DNA of 64,000 nt, from assembly GCF_000797495.1 (NCBI RefSeq), contig NZ_JTGN01000010.1, positions 1 through 64,000 of the forward strand, in the 5' to 3' direction. The notes under the pieces are model-generated. The model did not search any database. It had not been told where the DNA came from and saw nothing but the letters and a program-made list of their open reading frames with translations. Positions 1-9,799 of the stretch are shown here, piece by piece. A program made the position numbers and the translations under genes. The stretch comes from Robinsoniella peoriensis (GTDB taxonomy: Bacteria; Bacillota; Clostridia; Lachnospirales; Lachnospiraceae). Position 1 is the stretch's first letter; each line of letters starts with the position of its first letter.

Positions 1-190
1 CTAAGCCAAAAGAGGCCTCAGCAATCATCCAAGCCAGTTGTCCCAGAAACAGGGTATACCAGCAAGGCATGTCCACAATTGGGGTTCTGAAAGGTGAGGG
101 GGTGTCCATTTATATGGAACTAATGGGAAGGGATGTCTAAAAAAATGGGAGCCCCGCTAAATGATGTGTCCACACTTATGGGTACATTAT
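1..190. repeat. Possible insertion-sequence terminus with iterated TGTCCA motifs
   Basis: No gene is visible. TGTCCA occurs at about 70, 103 and 167, each time followed by an AT-rich stretch and TGG or GGGG, with a related TGTCTA between. Several spaced copies of one motif near an edge resemble the multiple transposase-binding sites at the ends of IS21-type elements. The element's genes would lie to the left of the window, so this is inference from the repeats only. Confidence 0.3.
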
Positions 191-905
191 AAAATACTCA
201 GCTCTGCTCTACGCTTCCTACGCCCATACCAGTTTCCCACACCCATCTTTCCGAGATAGCATTTGTTGATACAAAGCTGGTTTTCTCAGCAGGTTGGAAC
301 CCCTGGGCTGTGACGGGCTGTTCTTTATTGGATGCTGCGCAGTATGTTTCGGCTGTTTGCGTAAAAGAAGATGGAAGTTTGCTCCTTTTTCTGGTTACAG
401 AATGAAAAACAAATTCCGTTTTCAAGATCAGTTGCTTTATGCCAGTCGCGTCCGGCATGCCACACCCCGGGGGTCCCACCACGCTGAGAAAACCAGCTTT
501 GTATCAACGAATGCTATCTCGGAAAGAGAAGGGGGCGGATCAGGACATTGGTTTGGAATGCGTATAGCAGAGCTGAGCATTTACTTACCTTCCCGGAGTG
601 CTTTTTGGCGGATACAATTCGACCAGTACTGCATTGCAAAATGCAGTACTTCTCCCATCGGATTGTAAGCGGGCAGTGAGCTGCGAAATGCATCAGGATT
701 TCGGAGCGAATGCCCGCGTGCCGCCAAAAAGGGCTCTGGGAAGGTTAGAAAATACCAGTTCTGCGGTAAGCCTTCCAAATCAATGTCCTGGCTCGCTCCT
801 TCTCTTTCCGTACACTACCTATCATATACAAAGCGTCCTTCCTCAGCTAAACCCAAATTTAAGATGAAATTGTTCGCTGTAGTACTAGAACGTTCAGCTA
901 CTAAG
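190..905. repeat. Dispersed palindromic intergenic repeat, copy A
   Basis: This is a non-coding stretch downstream of the GH38 gene. Bases 197-290 are the reverse complement of bases 483-575 with some divergence, giving arms of about 93 bp around a loop of about 190 bp. Bases 667-720 nearly match 16482-16535 of copy B, and the 3' part (about 816-887, ending TTCGCTGTAGTAC) recurs in copies B and C. The open frames here run through the palindrome and have no ribosome site or recognisable protein, so I treat the region as a repeat. It could be a MITE-like element or a structured RNA. Confidence 0.65.
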
Positions 906-923
906 AAATATATTCAAACATTT

Positions 924-3900
924 CTACCTCTTAACTTTAAACGTCAAAATCTCATAAGGCGCAATCTCTATCTGAAAGCTCTTTTCATTTACAGCTTCCA
1001 GTCTTTCTTCTTCCTCAAGCAGATTGCATCTGTAAATCTCACGTATTTCCTGTGGTAATTCCACTGTCACTTTTGTTCTCCGATTGTAGCATTCATACAT
1101 GCGGACTACCACATCATCACTGTCTTGTGCAGGTTTTACGACTTCTACTATGACATTTTCTGCTGATACGGACACAGTGCTGTACTCCTTCGCCAGGTTT
1201 CCGCCTTCCAGCTTCTTTACATTTGCGGTCATGGGCTGGTTCAGCTGATATGCCTGTCTGGGTACATTTCCCTGACGCCAGCCATCTTGATGAGGATATA
1301 GGGAATATGTAAATAAGTGCTCTTCCTGATCGGCCTGTGGATTGGGATATATACCGGATTTAATCAGAGTAAATCCTACCGTTCCATCCTGTACATGGAC
1401 TCCGTATTTACAATCATTCAAGAAGCCGATACCGTATCCGTCTTCCGAAATATCCATCCATTTCTGATAGCAGACTTCAAATCTTGCCTGATCCCAGGAA
1501 GTATTTTTTACCAGATCCCGTTTGATATTTCCATACTGGATTTCAAAGGTTCCTTCTTTGCTGTGTATTTCTACAGGGAACAGTGCTTTCAGCAAGGTCT
1601 GGCTCTCCTTCCAGTCCACTCTGGTCTTCATATCAATTCTCTTTGTATGGGAATACAGGTAAATCGTCTGTTCAATAACAGAATCCTGATACTTCCATTC
1701 CAGTTCTATCGCATATCGCAGGGGACCTTTTTCACTGACTTCCATACGGATCAAATGATCCACTTCCCAGCTTCTCTCCTGATAGTAGTCATAGATATTC
1801 CAACCGTCAAAATCATGGGGTTTGTCCTCATATGCCATAAGTACATTTGCCCGGTGTCCTATCTGCAATAATTCCCGCCCTTCTTCTTTGTCATAAATAG
1901 AGGTAAACTGCCCTTTATCATTGAAGCAAAGGTGATACCACTTTGTTTCCACTTCACCATTTACCAGGGCGAACTCTGTAAATAGATTTGCCTGTGCCGC
2001 ATTTTGCTCCGTAATATCTTGTTTCAATACCTGCGAAGACTTTTTATCTTCTGCCATCTCTTCATCAACCGGTTCAAACACACAGTACCCCTTCGCAGGT
2101 ACATCCGCTGCCAGGAATATCCTGGAACCGTCACTGTTTTCCTGGATGACAGACACGGTGCCGCCAGTCTTAAAACTGCTTACTTTCCGGCTTACCGGTT
2201 CCGGTATCTCCAGAATGTCTGTATTTTGAAAACTATTCGGATTAAACACAGCGACGATTCCCCTGTCTCCTGCAATCTGATCTGTCATTGTCTGAAGCAG
2301 TTTTTCTTCCAGGGCCAGGAGTTTATCACTGAGGATTTCATATTCCCGCCTGGAATCCTCATATACTTCCGCAACGGAAGAACCGGGGAGAATATCGTGA
2401 AATTGATTCCTCATTAGAATTTCCCAGCATTCAAGGAGCGTTTCCCTGTCATTTGGAATGGAAAGCAGTGTATTTGCCATTACAGACCATAACTCACTTC
2501 TGCACAGCAGAAATTCTGATTTCCGGTTAGACCTTTTATTTCTTCCCATGGAAGTATAGACTCCTCTGTGGTATTCCAGGTACAGTTCGCCATACCACTG
2601 GGGCATCCTCTTTTTCCCTTTTACTTCCTGCTCCAGCTCCCGGAAGAACTCTATTGCGGAGGACTGTCTGGTTCTGGGGCATCCGGGAATTCCAAGAGCA
2701 AGCCTTCTCTGGGTTTCCAGCATTTCCTGCGTAGGCCCGCCGCCTCCATCCCCGTATCCATAAGACAGCAGTATCTGGCTGTTCAGCTCCTTTTGCTGAT
2801 ACCTCTGCCATGCTCCCTTTATCTGGGCAGGTGTAACATAGCCGTTATAATTTGTTGTAAAGGCAGAGTAATGTTCATTATTTGTTCTCACACTGCGGGT
2901 AGGCGAAGAATAGTCCCTGGCACAGATAAAATGTGTCAGCACCTTCGTTCCGTCAATCCCTTCCCAGTAAAACGTATCGTAAGGAATCTGGTTCGTCTCA
3001 TTCCAGCTTATTTTCGTAGTCATAAAATAATCCAGTCCGCACTTTCTCATGATCTGCGGTAAGGAGGCGGAGTATCCGAATACATCCGGCAGCCACAGTA
3101 TATGATTTTTCTTTCCGAACTCTTTTTCAAAAAAGCGAATGCCGTACAGACACTGCCGTACAAGGGATTCTCCGTTAGGTATATTACAGTCTGGTTCTAC
3201 AAACATTCCGCCTTCTACTTCCCATCTGCCCTCTGCCACTCTTTGGCAGATTTTTTCATATACATCGGGAGCATCTTCCTTTACATACTGATAAAGCTGA
3301 GGCTGGCTGGACATAAATATATATTCAGGATACCGGTCCATCAGTTCCAGTACCGTAGAGAAACTTCTGACTGCCTTATCCCGGGTCACATCCAGCGTCC
3401 AGAGCCAGGCAATATCGATATGGGTATGTCCGACACAATGAACCACCGGGCTTACCCCACCGTTACAGCTGTGATACAGTTCCTCCATAATGCAGGCTTT
3501 AGCTGCTTTAATACCTTTGTGAAAATCCGAAGAATGGGGTTTTCTGAGATCCAGATGCCCACATGCTGATTCCAGGGCAGCGATAAGCTTCCGATAGTTT
3601 TCCTCGTCTTTTTCCAGAAGGCACGCCACCTGATATGCAACCCGCAGGTCGTAGTACAGTTCTTCAACTTCTTTATCCACCTCACGGATTTCTCCACGAA
3701 GTAATATTGGCCTGTTCTGGTATTTCGTATAGCTTCTTAATTCCAGATCAAACACTTCCTCTTTCCGTCCATTTTCCGTTAAAACTGCCGTTCTGTGGTT
3801 CACATCCATCCCCTGAATCCGTTTCTGATTAACAAATAACTGAAACTGGGGATTTACGGCATCCCATTCTCCTTCTCTTCCGGTAGAGAGACAAAACTCC

Positions 3901-4073
3901 ACATATTTTCCCTCAAAACAAGCCGGCAGAATAATTTTATGCCGAAGAACAGAATGAACACCATCTTCCCATTTCTTATCCACATCAAAATTCTCCAGCA
4001 GCACCGTATTGCAATACCGCATGACATTCAAATCTTCCAGTAATTTCCCCAATCGTTCTTCTCTGAAATCCAT
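924..4073 (-). CDS. Alpha-mannosidase, glycoside hydrolase family 38
   Basis: This 1049-residue protein should hydrolyse alpha-mannosidic linkages in the cytoplasm, since it has no signal peptide. The GH38 zinc motif HTHIDIAWLW lies near residues 214-224. The catalytic nucleophile is Asp330 in the motif LPDVFGYSASLPQ. The central helical domain and C-terminal beta domains give the usual length for bacterial GH38 enzymes of about 1000 residues. I chose the start at 4073 because AGGAGG sits six bases upstream; an upstream in-frame ATG has no such site. It is the last gene of a minus-strand set with an ABC sugar importer and another putative glycosidase, which suggests it trims imported mannose-containing oligosaccharides. 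Confidence 0.93.
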   Translation of the reverse strand: MDFREERLGKLLEDLNVMRYCNTVLLENFDVDKKWEDGVHSVLRHKIILPACFEGKYVEFCLSTGREGEWDAVNPQFQLFVNQKRIQGMDVNHRTAVLTENGRKEEVFDLELRSYTKYQNRPILLRGEIREVDKEVEELYYDLRVAYQVACLLEKDEENYRKLIAALESACGHLDLRKPHSSDFHKGIKAAKACIMEELYHSCNGGVSPVVHCVGHTHIDIAWLWTLDVTRDKAVRSFSTVLELMDRYPEYIFMSSQPQLYQYVKEDAPDVYEKICQRVAEGRWEVEGGMFVEPDCNIPNGESLVRQCLYGIRFFEKEFGKKNHILWLPDVFGYSASLPQIMRKCGLDYFMTTKISWNETNQIPYDTFYWEGIDGTKVLTHFICARDYSSPTRSVRTNNEHYSAFTTNYNGYVTPAQIKGAWQRYQQKELNSQILLSYGYGDGGGGPTQEMLETQRRLALGIPGCPRTRQSSAIEFFRELEQEVKGKKRMPQWYGELYLEYHRGVYTSMGRNKRSNRKSEFLLCRSELWSVMANTLLSIPNDRETLLECWEILMRNQFHDILPGSSVAEVYEDSRREYEILSDKLLALEEKLLQTMTDQIAGDRGIVAVFNPNSFQNTDILEIPEPVSRKVSSFKTGGTVSVIQENSDGSRIFLAADVPAKGYCVFEPVDEEMAEDKKSSQVLKQDITEQNAAQANLFTEFALVNGEVETKWYHLCFNDKGQFTSIYDKEEGRELLQIGHRANVLMAYEDKPHDFDGWNIYDYYQERSWEVDHLIRMEVSEKGPLRYAIELEWKYQDSVIEQTIYLYSHTKRIDMKTRVDWKESQTLLKALFPVEIHSKEGTFEIQYGNIKRDLVKNTSWDQARFEVCYQKWMDISEDGYGIGFLNDCKYGVHVQDGTVGFTLIKSGIYPNPQADQEEHLFTYSLYPHQDGWRQGNVPRQAYQLNQPMTANVKKLEGGNLAKEYSTVSVSAENVIVEVVKPAQDSDDVVVRMYECYNRRTKVTVELPQEIREIYRCNLLEEEERLEAVNEKSFQIEIAPYEILTFKVKR

Positions 4074-4194
4074 ATATTTCCTCCTCATATTTATAAGTTT
4101 TTGCCAATGCCACATAAAGTAAAGAAACCCATCACCTGATCTGCAATGGCTTCCTTTACTCTTTTAATTTAGTAATAACATTTTCTCATTGTCA

Positions 4195-6237
4195 TTACTC
4201 TTCAATTTCTATCACCGAAAACAATTTCAACTCCGGCAGATAAATGGTCGTTCTGCCATCCTCTCTGGTGATTTTAAGTTCGGTATTCTTTTCTGCAATT
4301 GTTGCTTTGCTGATCTCTCCCGGTATCTTAATTTCAATATGAAACATCGGTGCTACCGGGGAAGTTTCCTGCTCATTAATCGCTGCATAATAGCGCTTAT
4401 TATCTTTCTTCCACCCCAGTATTTCTACAAAGGATGGTGCGTTAGACTCAAATTCCAGGTCTTTGCACAGACTCTTTAAGATCCTGCCAACTGCGCGGCG
4501 GCTCATGTATGGTCTGGAATTCTCGATTGGAGCGGCAAACCAGAGAATTTGTCCCTCTCCAACTTTTTTCCTCACTGCCACAGGCCTGTCGGTATAGATT
4601 CCCGGAGGGTTGGAGTGAATGGATGAAAATTCACATTTACCGGTCATGGTATAAGGCAGAGTCAGCGTAGCCAGTGTCTCATAATCTCCTTTGAAATCCA
4701 GAATTTCCATTATACTCTGTACATTCATTGGAGATTTCTTTGCAAATTCTCCAAAATATTCTTTTCCTGCTTCCGTAGAACTCATATATGTAACGTTGTG
4801 TTCCGTCAGTCCCTGATATTCTGCTTCCAGAAGCTCCAGTAAACGCTCATGTCCCACATGCCCGCTGAGATAAATGTTTCCGCCTCCGCGCACATACTCT
4901 TCGATACCCTTCATTTCCTCATCATGGATGACTGCCGCATCACAGATTACAAGGGCATCGCTTTCCAGCCCCTTTAACTTTTTGCTGGGGATAACGTCAA
5001 ACGGAAGATTTTCTTCCCGCAGGATCCTGCCCATGTTGATATGGGTATCCATAAAACTTTTATTGCATTTTTCTCCTGTTACCGGATTACCGTTATCACT
5101 CCAGCTGCATTTTGACCTGCTTGGGAACCATACACTGATATTGGTAAGCATATCACCGCTCACATATTTTTCATAGTGGCGGCTTTCATCAAATACATTC
5201 TTAACCGGACCGGTATAGACTTCCTCACACAGTGTTCCGTCGGGGTTCGCACCATCACAGATGGAAAATGCCCCATTATGTGCAAGTGCTATGATGGTAT
5301 GCAGCATAAACTCTTCTTCCGTCTTTGTGGTAGTATGATAGCTCAGTCCCGGATCACATCTGGAAGAAATAAATACAAACGGAAGAGCTTTGCTCAGATT
5401 GCGGTAATATTTACACATATACGTCTGCTGCATAAATCCTCCGTATAAGTCACCACCTACATAATCACTTGCCTCTGCCACCAGATCGGTGTGGGCATAT
5501 TCCCATGGATCAGCCATCATGGACAGATTGTGTTCGATAGTAACCTGCGGTTTGATAGATTTAATAACATTCGTTGAAAATGCTGCAAAATCACCCATCC
5601 ACTCTTCACGGATACTCTGCCACTCCCGGAATGCCGGATCACCCCAGTCAATTACTCTGGGCATTTCTCTTCCCGTCTGCTCAAAATATTTCCTGCGGCA
5701 GCTTGGGCAGTAACATACTTCCGGGAAAAACGGCATATCCAGAAAAATTGTCTCAAAATCATACATTTCCGTCATTTCAGTCAGACAAGCTTTCACATAA
5801 GCTCTGTATTCCTCATTATTGGGGCATACAATACCATATCTGCCTTTTCTGCTCATGAAATCACTTGCCGGATCTGCTTCTTCTCTGGATGTTTTACCGT
5901 ATCCATTTATCATACGCCATTCCGGGTGATTTTCATATGCCCAATTATCAAAAATTTGAGAAAAATATGCTTTTACGGCAATGTTGCTGCTATGGCATAA
6001 TTCAATCATCTCTCCTACATAATCTCTGCCTCTTAGCCCTTTGTGCATCCTCCCGATTTTGGTGGGGTAATGTGCCAGCCCCGTATGCGGCCTGCATTTT
6101 ACTACAATCTGCTGTGCGCCTGCATTTTTCAGCAGTTCTACTAACCCTTTCGGGTCCACATTGGACATAAATTCATCATTCCAGTCATCAATATGCATAT
6201 CTAAAAAAATCCTTCTGTAATTACCTTCAAACCACAT
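4195..6237 (-). CDS. Putative glycoside hydrolase with beta-galactosidase trimerisation-like domain
   Basis: This 680-residue cytoplasmic protein has no signal peptide. The first 330 or so residues look like a TIM-barrel hydrolase of the hypothetical glycosyl hydrolase (GHL6-like) type, with motifs such as FLDMHIDDWND near the start and TIFLDMPFFPEVCYCPSC in the middle. A Rossmann-like segment around residues 390-500 resembles the trimerisation domain of family 42 beta-galactosidases, and a small beta domain ends the protein. Its AGGAGG site sits close to the ATG. The gene lies between the permease genes and the GH38 gene in the same direction, so a role in breaking down the imported glycan is likely. 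The exact linkage cannot be read from the sequence. Confidence 0.7.
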   Translation of the reverse strand: MWFEGNYRRIFLDMHIDDWNDEFMSNVDPKGLVELLKNAGAQQIVVKCRPHTGLAHYPTKIGRMHKGLRGRDYVGEMIELCHSSNIAVKAYFSQIFDNWAYENHPEWRMINGYGKTSREEADPASDFMSRKGRYGIVCPNNEEYRAYVKACLTEMTEMYDFETIFLDMPFFPEVCYCPSCRRKYFEQTGREMPRVIDWGDPAFREWQSIREEWMGDFAAFSTNVIKSIKPQVTIEHNLSMMADPWEYAHTDLVAEASDYVGGDLYGGFMQQTYMCKYYRNLSKALPFVFISSRCDPGLSYHTTTKTEEEFMLHTIIALAHNGAFSICDGANPDGTLCEEVYTGPVKNVFDESRHYEKYVSGDMLTNISVWFPSRSKCSWSDNGNPVTGEKCNKSFMDTHINMGRILREENLPFDVIPSKKLKGLESDALVICDAAVIHDEEMKGIEEYVRGGGNIYLSGHVGHERLLELLEAEYQGLTEHNVTYMSSTEAGKEYFGEFAKKSPMNVQSIMEILDFKGDYETLATLTLPYTMTGKCEFSSIHSNPPGIYTDRPVAVRKKVGEGQILWFAAPIENSRPYMSRRAVGRILKSLCKDLEFESNAPSFVEILGWKKDNKRYYAAINEQETSPVAPMFHIEIKIPGEISKATIAEKNTELKITREDGRTTIYLPELKLFSVIEIEE

Positions 6238-6271
6238 AAAAACCTCCTGTTATTTCATAATTTTTTTAAAC

Positions 6272-7111
6272 TCAACCTTTCACTGCTCCTACCGTCATAC
6301 CTTTCATAATCTGCTTAGAAAAAATCAGATATATAATCAATATCGGCAGAATGGAAACCAGCAGCGCTGCCATATAAAGCGGGTAATTAATATTATGTTC
6401 TGAGTTAAACATACGAATTCCAATTGATATTGTTCTTAATTTTTCATTATTCAATAAAACCAGCGCAAAGGGAAATTCATTCCATGCATTCATAAAAGAA
6501 GTAATAATCAGTATGGCAACTGTCGGAGAGCACATGGGGAAAACAATACGGCTCAGCAGGTGAAACGTGCTGCATCCCTCCATATAAGCTGCTTCATCCA
6601 GTTCTACGGGAATCGACTTGATATAATTTTCTGTCAGCATAACTGCGAATGGCATGGAAAATGCCAGGTAAGGCAGTGTCAGCGTCCAGGGCTTATCCAG
6701 CATACCCAGCGTTTTAAACTGTAAAAACACCGGGATCAGCAGCGACAGCATAGGAATGACCATTCCAGAAACAAACAACAGGTAAATTGCCTTTTTAAAG
6801 CGGAAATTATATCTGGATATGAAATACCCGGTTACCAGCGCACATACCACTGTTAAAACTACATTTATCACTCCTAATATGGCGGAATTCATAAAGCAAT
6901 TCAGAAACCCGCTGGATTGTATGGCATCGATAAAGTTCTGTACATACAGACTGCGGGTCAGGCTGATGCTGTCCTGCATAAATTCATTGCTGGTCTTTAA
7001 TGCTGAATTAATCATCCACAAAATCGGAAAAATGCAGGAAACTGAAAACAGCATGAATATGATATTGACGATCAGTTTCAATATTTTTACGGGAATATTT
7101 TTAATGTTCAT
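6272..7111 (-). CDS. Carbohydrate ABC transporter permease, MalG type
   Basis: This 279-residue inner-membrane protein has about six hydrophobic segments and the cytoplasmic EAA loop (EAAYMEGCSTFHLL, followed by a hydrophobic IVFP segment) that contacts the ATPase. It is the usual length for the second permease of CUT1 sugar importers. The ATG overlaps the end of the upstream permease gene by 11 bp, and GGAGG lies just before it, indicating translational coupling. No ATPase gene is present in the cluster. As is common for this importer class, a shared MsmK-type ATPase elsewhere probably energises it. Confidence 0.92.
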   Translation of the reverse strand: MNIKNIPVKILKLIVNIIFMLFSVSCIFPILWMINSALKTSNEFMQDSISLTRSLYVQNFIDAIQSSGFLNCFMNSAILGVINVVLTVVCALVTGYFISRYNFRFKKAIYLLFVSGMVIPMLSLLIPVFLQFKTLGMLDKPWTLTLPYLAFSMPFAVMLTENYIKSIPVELDEAAYMEGCSTFHLLSRIVFPMCSPTVAILIITSFMNAWNEFPFALVLLNNEKLRTISIGIRMFNSEHNINYPLYMAALLVSILPILIIYLIFSKQIMKGMTVGAVKG

Positions 7112-8003
7112 ATGATTTTCCCTCCATTAGCCGCTGTATTCCTATCGTTAATCCCATGGAAACCACCAGAATGACCACTGCCATCGCACTTGCATATCCC
7201 ATTTTCATCTGCACAAAAGAGGTATTGTAATTATACAGCGACAATACACTGGTGGCTCTTCCAGGTCCTCCTCCTGTCATTACCATAATATGGTCAAATG
7301 CCTTGAAAGATCCGGCAAAACAAATCATCAGACAGATTTTCAGTGTATCCCATATCAATGGGATAGTAATATAGATACTTTTTTTGAATCCGGTTGCCCC
7401 GTCTATCTCAGCCACTTCCATAATATCCTTTGGAATAGTAGCAACTGCTCCCATAAGCAGTACCAGATAATATCCGATAAACTGCCAGATTACCGGTACT
7501 GCTACAGAGAACATGGCGATCTTAGGATCATCCAGCCAGGGTTTAATCCACTGTTCCAACCCAATAGACCTTAATATATGATTCAGAATACCAAAATCGT
7601 TGTTGTAAATCAGCTGCCACATAAGACCAATGACAACCGCCGCAATAATACTTGGAAAATACATAACTCTGCGGTGTAATTCTACAAATTTAACCCACTT
7701 CATGGTAAAGAACAGGGTAAAGAGAAACGCAATTCCTACCTGTCCAATCACCATAAGAAATGTAAATAAAATCGTATTTCGGAAAGACAGCCAGAATGTA
7801 TCATCTTTAAATAGCGCAATATAATTTTCAAAACCAATAAATTTCTTTGCCGGACCTCCTGACCATTCAAAAAAGCTATAACCAAATGCGAACAGAGTAG
7901 GAATAATGATGATAAAAATATAGACGCCGACCGGAATGCTTAAGTAAGCCGCTAACTTTATGCCTGAGGGCATCAACGGATTCCTATATTTTCTTTTTTT
8001 CAC
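7101..8003 (-). CDS. Carbohydrate ABC transporter permease, MalF/LplB type
   Basis: This 300-residue protein has about six membrane segments and an EAA motif (EVAEIDGATGFKKSIYITIP) near the C-terminal third. The GGGPGRAT segment before the last membrane helix is also typical of CUT1 permeases. It lies 14 bp downstream of the binding-protein gene and overlaps the second permease gene, so the three form one transcription unit. It forms the membrane channel with the MalG-type partner. Confidence 0.92.
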   Translation of the reverse strand: MKKRKYRNPLMPSGIKLAAYLSIPVGVYIFIIIIPTLFAFGYSFFEWSGGPAKKFIGFENYIALFKDDTFWLSFRNTILFTFLMVIGQVGIAFLFTLFFTMKWVKFVELHRRVMYFPSIIAAVVIGLMWQLIYNNDFGILNHILRSIGLEQWIKPWLDDPKIAMFSVAVPVIWQFIGYYLVLLMGAVATIPKDIMEVAEIDGATGFKKSIYITIPLIWDTLKICLMICFAGSFKAFDHIMVMTGGGPGRATSVLSLYNYNTSFVQMKMGYASAMAVVILVVSMGLTIGIQRLMEGKSYEH

Positions 8004-8017
8004 ATTGCCACCTCCAA

Positions 8018-9415
8018 CTATTTTTTCGCACTTTCATGAGCTTCCTGTAATTTTGCAGCCAGTTCTTCTGCATTGATTGCTCCAATGGACATTTCCTGGT
8101 ACCCTACATAACTGGCATCCATATATGCCGTTGATAACTGAACTTCCGGGCATCCCACAATTTTGTCGTGTGAATTATACATTTCCAGAAATTCTGCAAA
8201 AAACGGATTCAATTTACTTTCATCATAATCAATATTCTTAGCTGTTGCTAAAGAACCGCCTTCAATCAGAAGCGTCTGGATTTCCGGCGCGGACATTTCT
8301 TTCAAGAAATTAATTGCTGCTGCCTTCTGTGCATCCGTAACATTGGCACTGATGCTGATTCCCCAGCCCTGACCTCCGACGATCTGGTTTTTCAGGTCTT
8401 CTTTCCCTTTTACCGTCGGGAAGATTGTCATATCGGTAGTATCCAGTATTTCCTGAGGCGCTTCACTGATTAAATTGGATACGGACCAGGATCCTTCTAT
8501 GTACATGGCTGCTTTCTTGTCATAATACAGCTGTCTTGCCTGATTTGGGTCCAGACTGTTTACATTTTCATTAAACAGACCCATCTGCATCAGCTCTTCC
8601 ATATATTTAATCGCTGCTACTGAATCGGGATCCTCAAAAGAAGCACCATCATAATTTTTTACTTTGTCATACCAGTCACTTTCATTGAATTTCATCAGAA
8701 TACCAGGCATTACCTGGGAAGCAATTGCATATTTTCCTTTATTTCCAGTAGCCAGCGGAATATATCCTTTCTCCTTTAACTTCTGAACAGCATCTTTAAA
8801 TTCCACTTCATCTGCCGGGAAACTATCCATCCCGCACTCTTTAAAAATTTCTGTATTATAATAAATAACATGATTTGCGATACTGCACCTTGGAACTCCC
8901 AAAATCTGTTCTCCAAAAGTATAATCTCCAAACATACCGTCTGCAAAAGTATCTGCCCATTCCGACTCTTCTTTTAAAATCGGTGCCAAATCCAAGATCT
9001 GTCCATTTTCATAGAAAGAACTCATCATGGAAGGCAGCAGCATAGCTAAATCGGGAATTTCATTGGCGGCTGCCAGCGTTTTGATTTTCGTCTCATATCC
9101 CGCTTCCTGCCCTACTATTTCCTCTTTCAAGTCCACATCCGGATATTTTGCCTTAAAATTTTCTACAACCTGATGCATCATAATTGATTCAATATCCCCG
9201 TTTTTGATGCCTTCTTCCGTCCCCATATGCATGATGGTCAGTGATACATTTTCTCCCGAAGAAGAACCCCCTGTTTCACCTTTGCTTTCCTGAGTTCCCT
9301 GGGTACTTCCGGTATCCTTAGATGTATCGCCTCCCTGGCCTCCGCATCCCGCTAAAGTTCCACCAAGCAACGTCGCTGCCAATACAACCGCTAAGATTCT
9401 TTTTCTTCTCTCCAT
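8018..9415 (-). CDS. Extracellular solute-binding lipoprotein, sugar ABC importer (family 1)
   Basis: This 465-residue lipoprotein captures the sugar outside the cell for the two permeases encoded downstream. A basic N-terminus and hydrophobic stretch lead to the lipobox LAGCGG, followed by a Ser/Gly/Thr-rich linker and a two-lobed family 1 binding domain. I chose the start at 9415 because a GGAGAGG-like site precedes it; an in-frame ATG 63 bp upstream lies in the promoter region. It is the first gene of the five-gene set that ends with the GH38 gene. Substrate is unknown, but the two glycosidases point to a mannose-containing or related glycan. Confidence 0.92.
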   Translation of the reverse strand: MERRKRILAVVLAATLLGGTLAGCGGQGGDTSKDTGSTQGTQESKGETGGSSSGENVSLTIMHMGTEEGIKNGDIESIMMHQVVENFKAKYPDVDLKEEIVGQEAGYETKIKTLAAANEIPDLAMLLPSMMSSFYENGQILDLAPILKEESEWADTFADGMFGDYTFGEQILGVPRCSIANHVIYYNTEIFKECGMDSFPADEVEFKDAVQKLKEKGYIPLATGNKGKYAIASQVMPGILMKFNESDWYDKVKNYDGASFEDPDSVAAIKYMEELMQMGLFNENVNSLDPNQARQLYYDKKAAMYIEGSWSVSNLISEAPQEILDTTDMTIFPTVKGKEDLKNQIVGGQGWGISISANVTDAQKAAAINFLKEMSAPEIQTLLIEGGSLATAKNIDYDESKLNPFFAEFLEMYNSHDKIVGCPEVQLSTAYMDASYVGYQEMSIGAINAEELAAKLQEAHESAKK

Positions 9416-9457
9416 AATACCTCTCCTTATCCTTTTCTGTTTGTTTTTTACATCCTT

Positions 9458-9486
9458 AGTATAACGAATGAAACCCACTCCAAAAA
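9458..9486 (-). promoter_or_regulatory. Likely promoter of the sugar ABC / GH38 operon
   Basis: On the minus strand TATACT lies at 9458-9463, with a 17 bp spacer to a poor -35 box (TTTTTG at 9481-9486). A good -10 with a weak -35 fits a promoter that needs an activator, plausibly the YesN-type regulator encoded nearby. Confidence 0.4.
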
Positions 9487-9683
9487 ACCATATAATCTAT
9501 GAAAACATCCAATATTCTATTCTTTTATACGATTAAAGCACATAAAATACCTATTTTTCTATTCCTTTGTCTATATTATACAATCACTTTTTCAATTAAG
9601 CAAAAAGATATGATCAGGTTTACAAATTTTTTAACCGTGGGTAGCTCAATTGTCAGAAAAGTATCATGGCATACTCATTAAGA

Positions 9684-9712
9684 TTGACAAGTAAATTTTA
9701 AAGTGATAATAT
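9684..9712 (+). promoter_or_regulatory. Sigma-A-type promoter for the small membrane protein
   Basis: A perfect TTGACA at 9684-9689 is followed by a 17 bp spacer and TAATAT at 9707-9712. It points at the plus-strand gene at 9800. The rest of 9416-9683 is AT-rich and shows no gene. Confidence 0.65.
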
Positions 9713-9747
9713 TTACTATAAATAGGAAAAAGAAAGAGGTGAATCCA

Positions 9748-9780
9748 TTGGATTCTGAAAATAAAGATTATTATGAGTAA
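9748..9780 (+). CDS. Possible 10-residue leader peptide
   Basis: A TTG codon preceded by AGAGGTGA opens a ten-codon frame (MDSENKDYYE) ending in TAA at 9778-9780. It lies between a strong promoter and the next gene and ends 19 bp before that gene's ATG. It could be a leader that couples translation, or chance. Confidence 0.2.
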   Translation: MDSENKDYYE

Positions 9781-9799
9781 GCGACGGGAGGTTGAGTCT

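Noticed and set aside
294-867. Open frames of 60-124 codons within the first kilobase
   Set aside because: They run through the inverted repeat of copy A, have no ribosome sites and change frame with the palindrome.
4118-4160. Hairpin between the GHL and GH38 genes
   Set aside because: Only a seven-base stem (AGTAAAG / CTTTACT) with a long loop, too weak to call.
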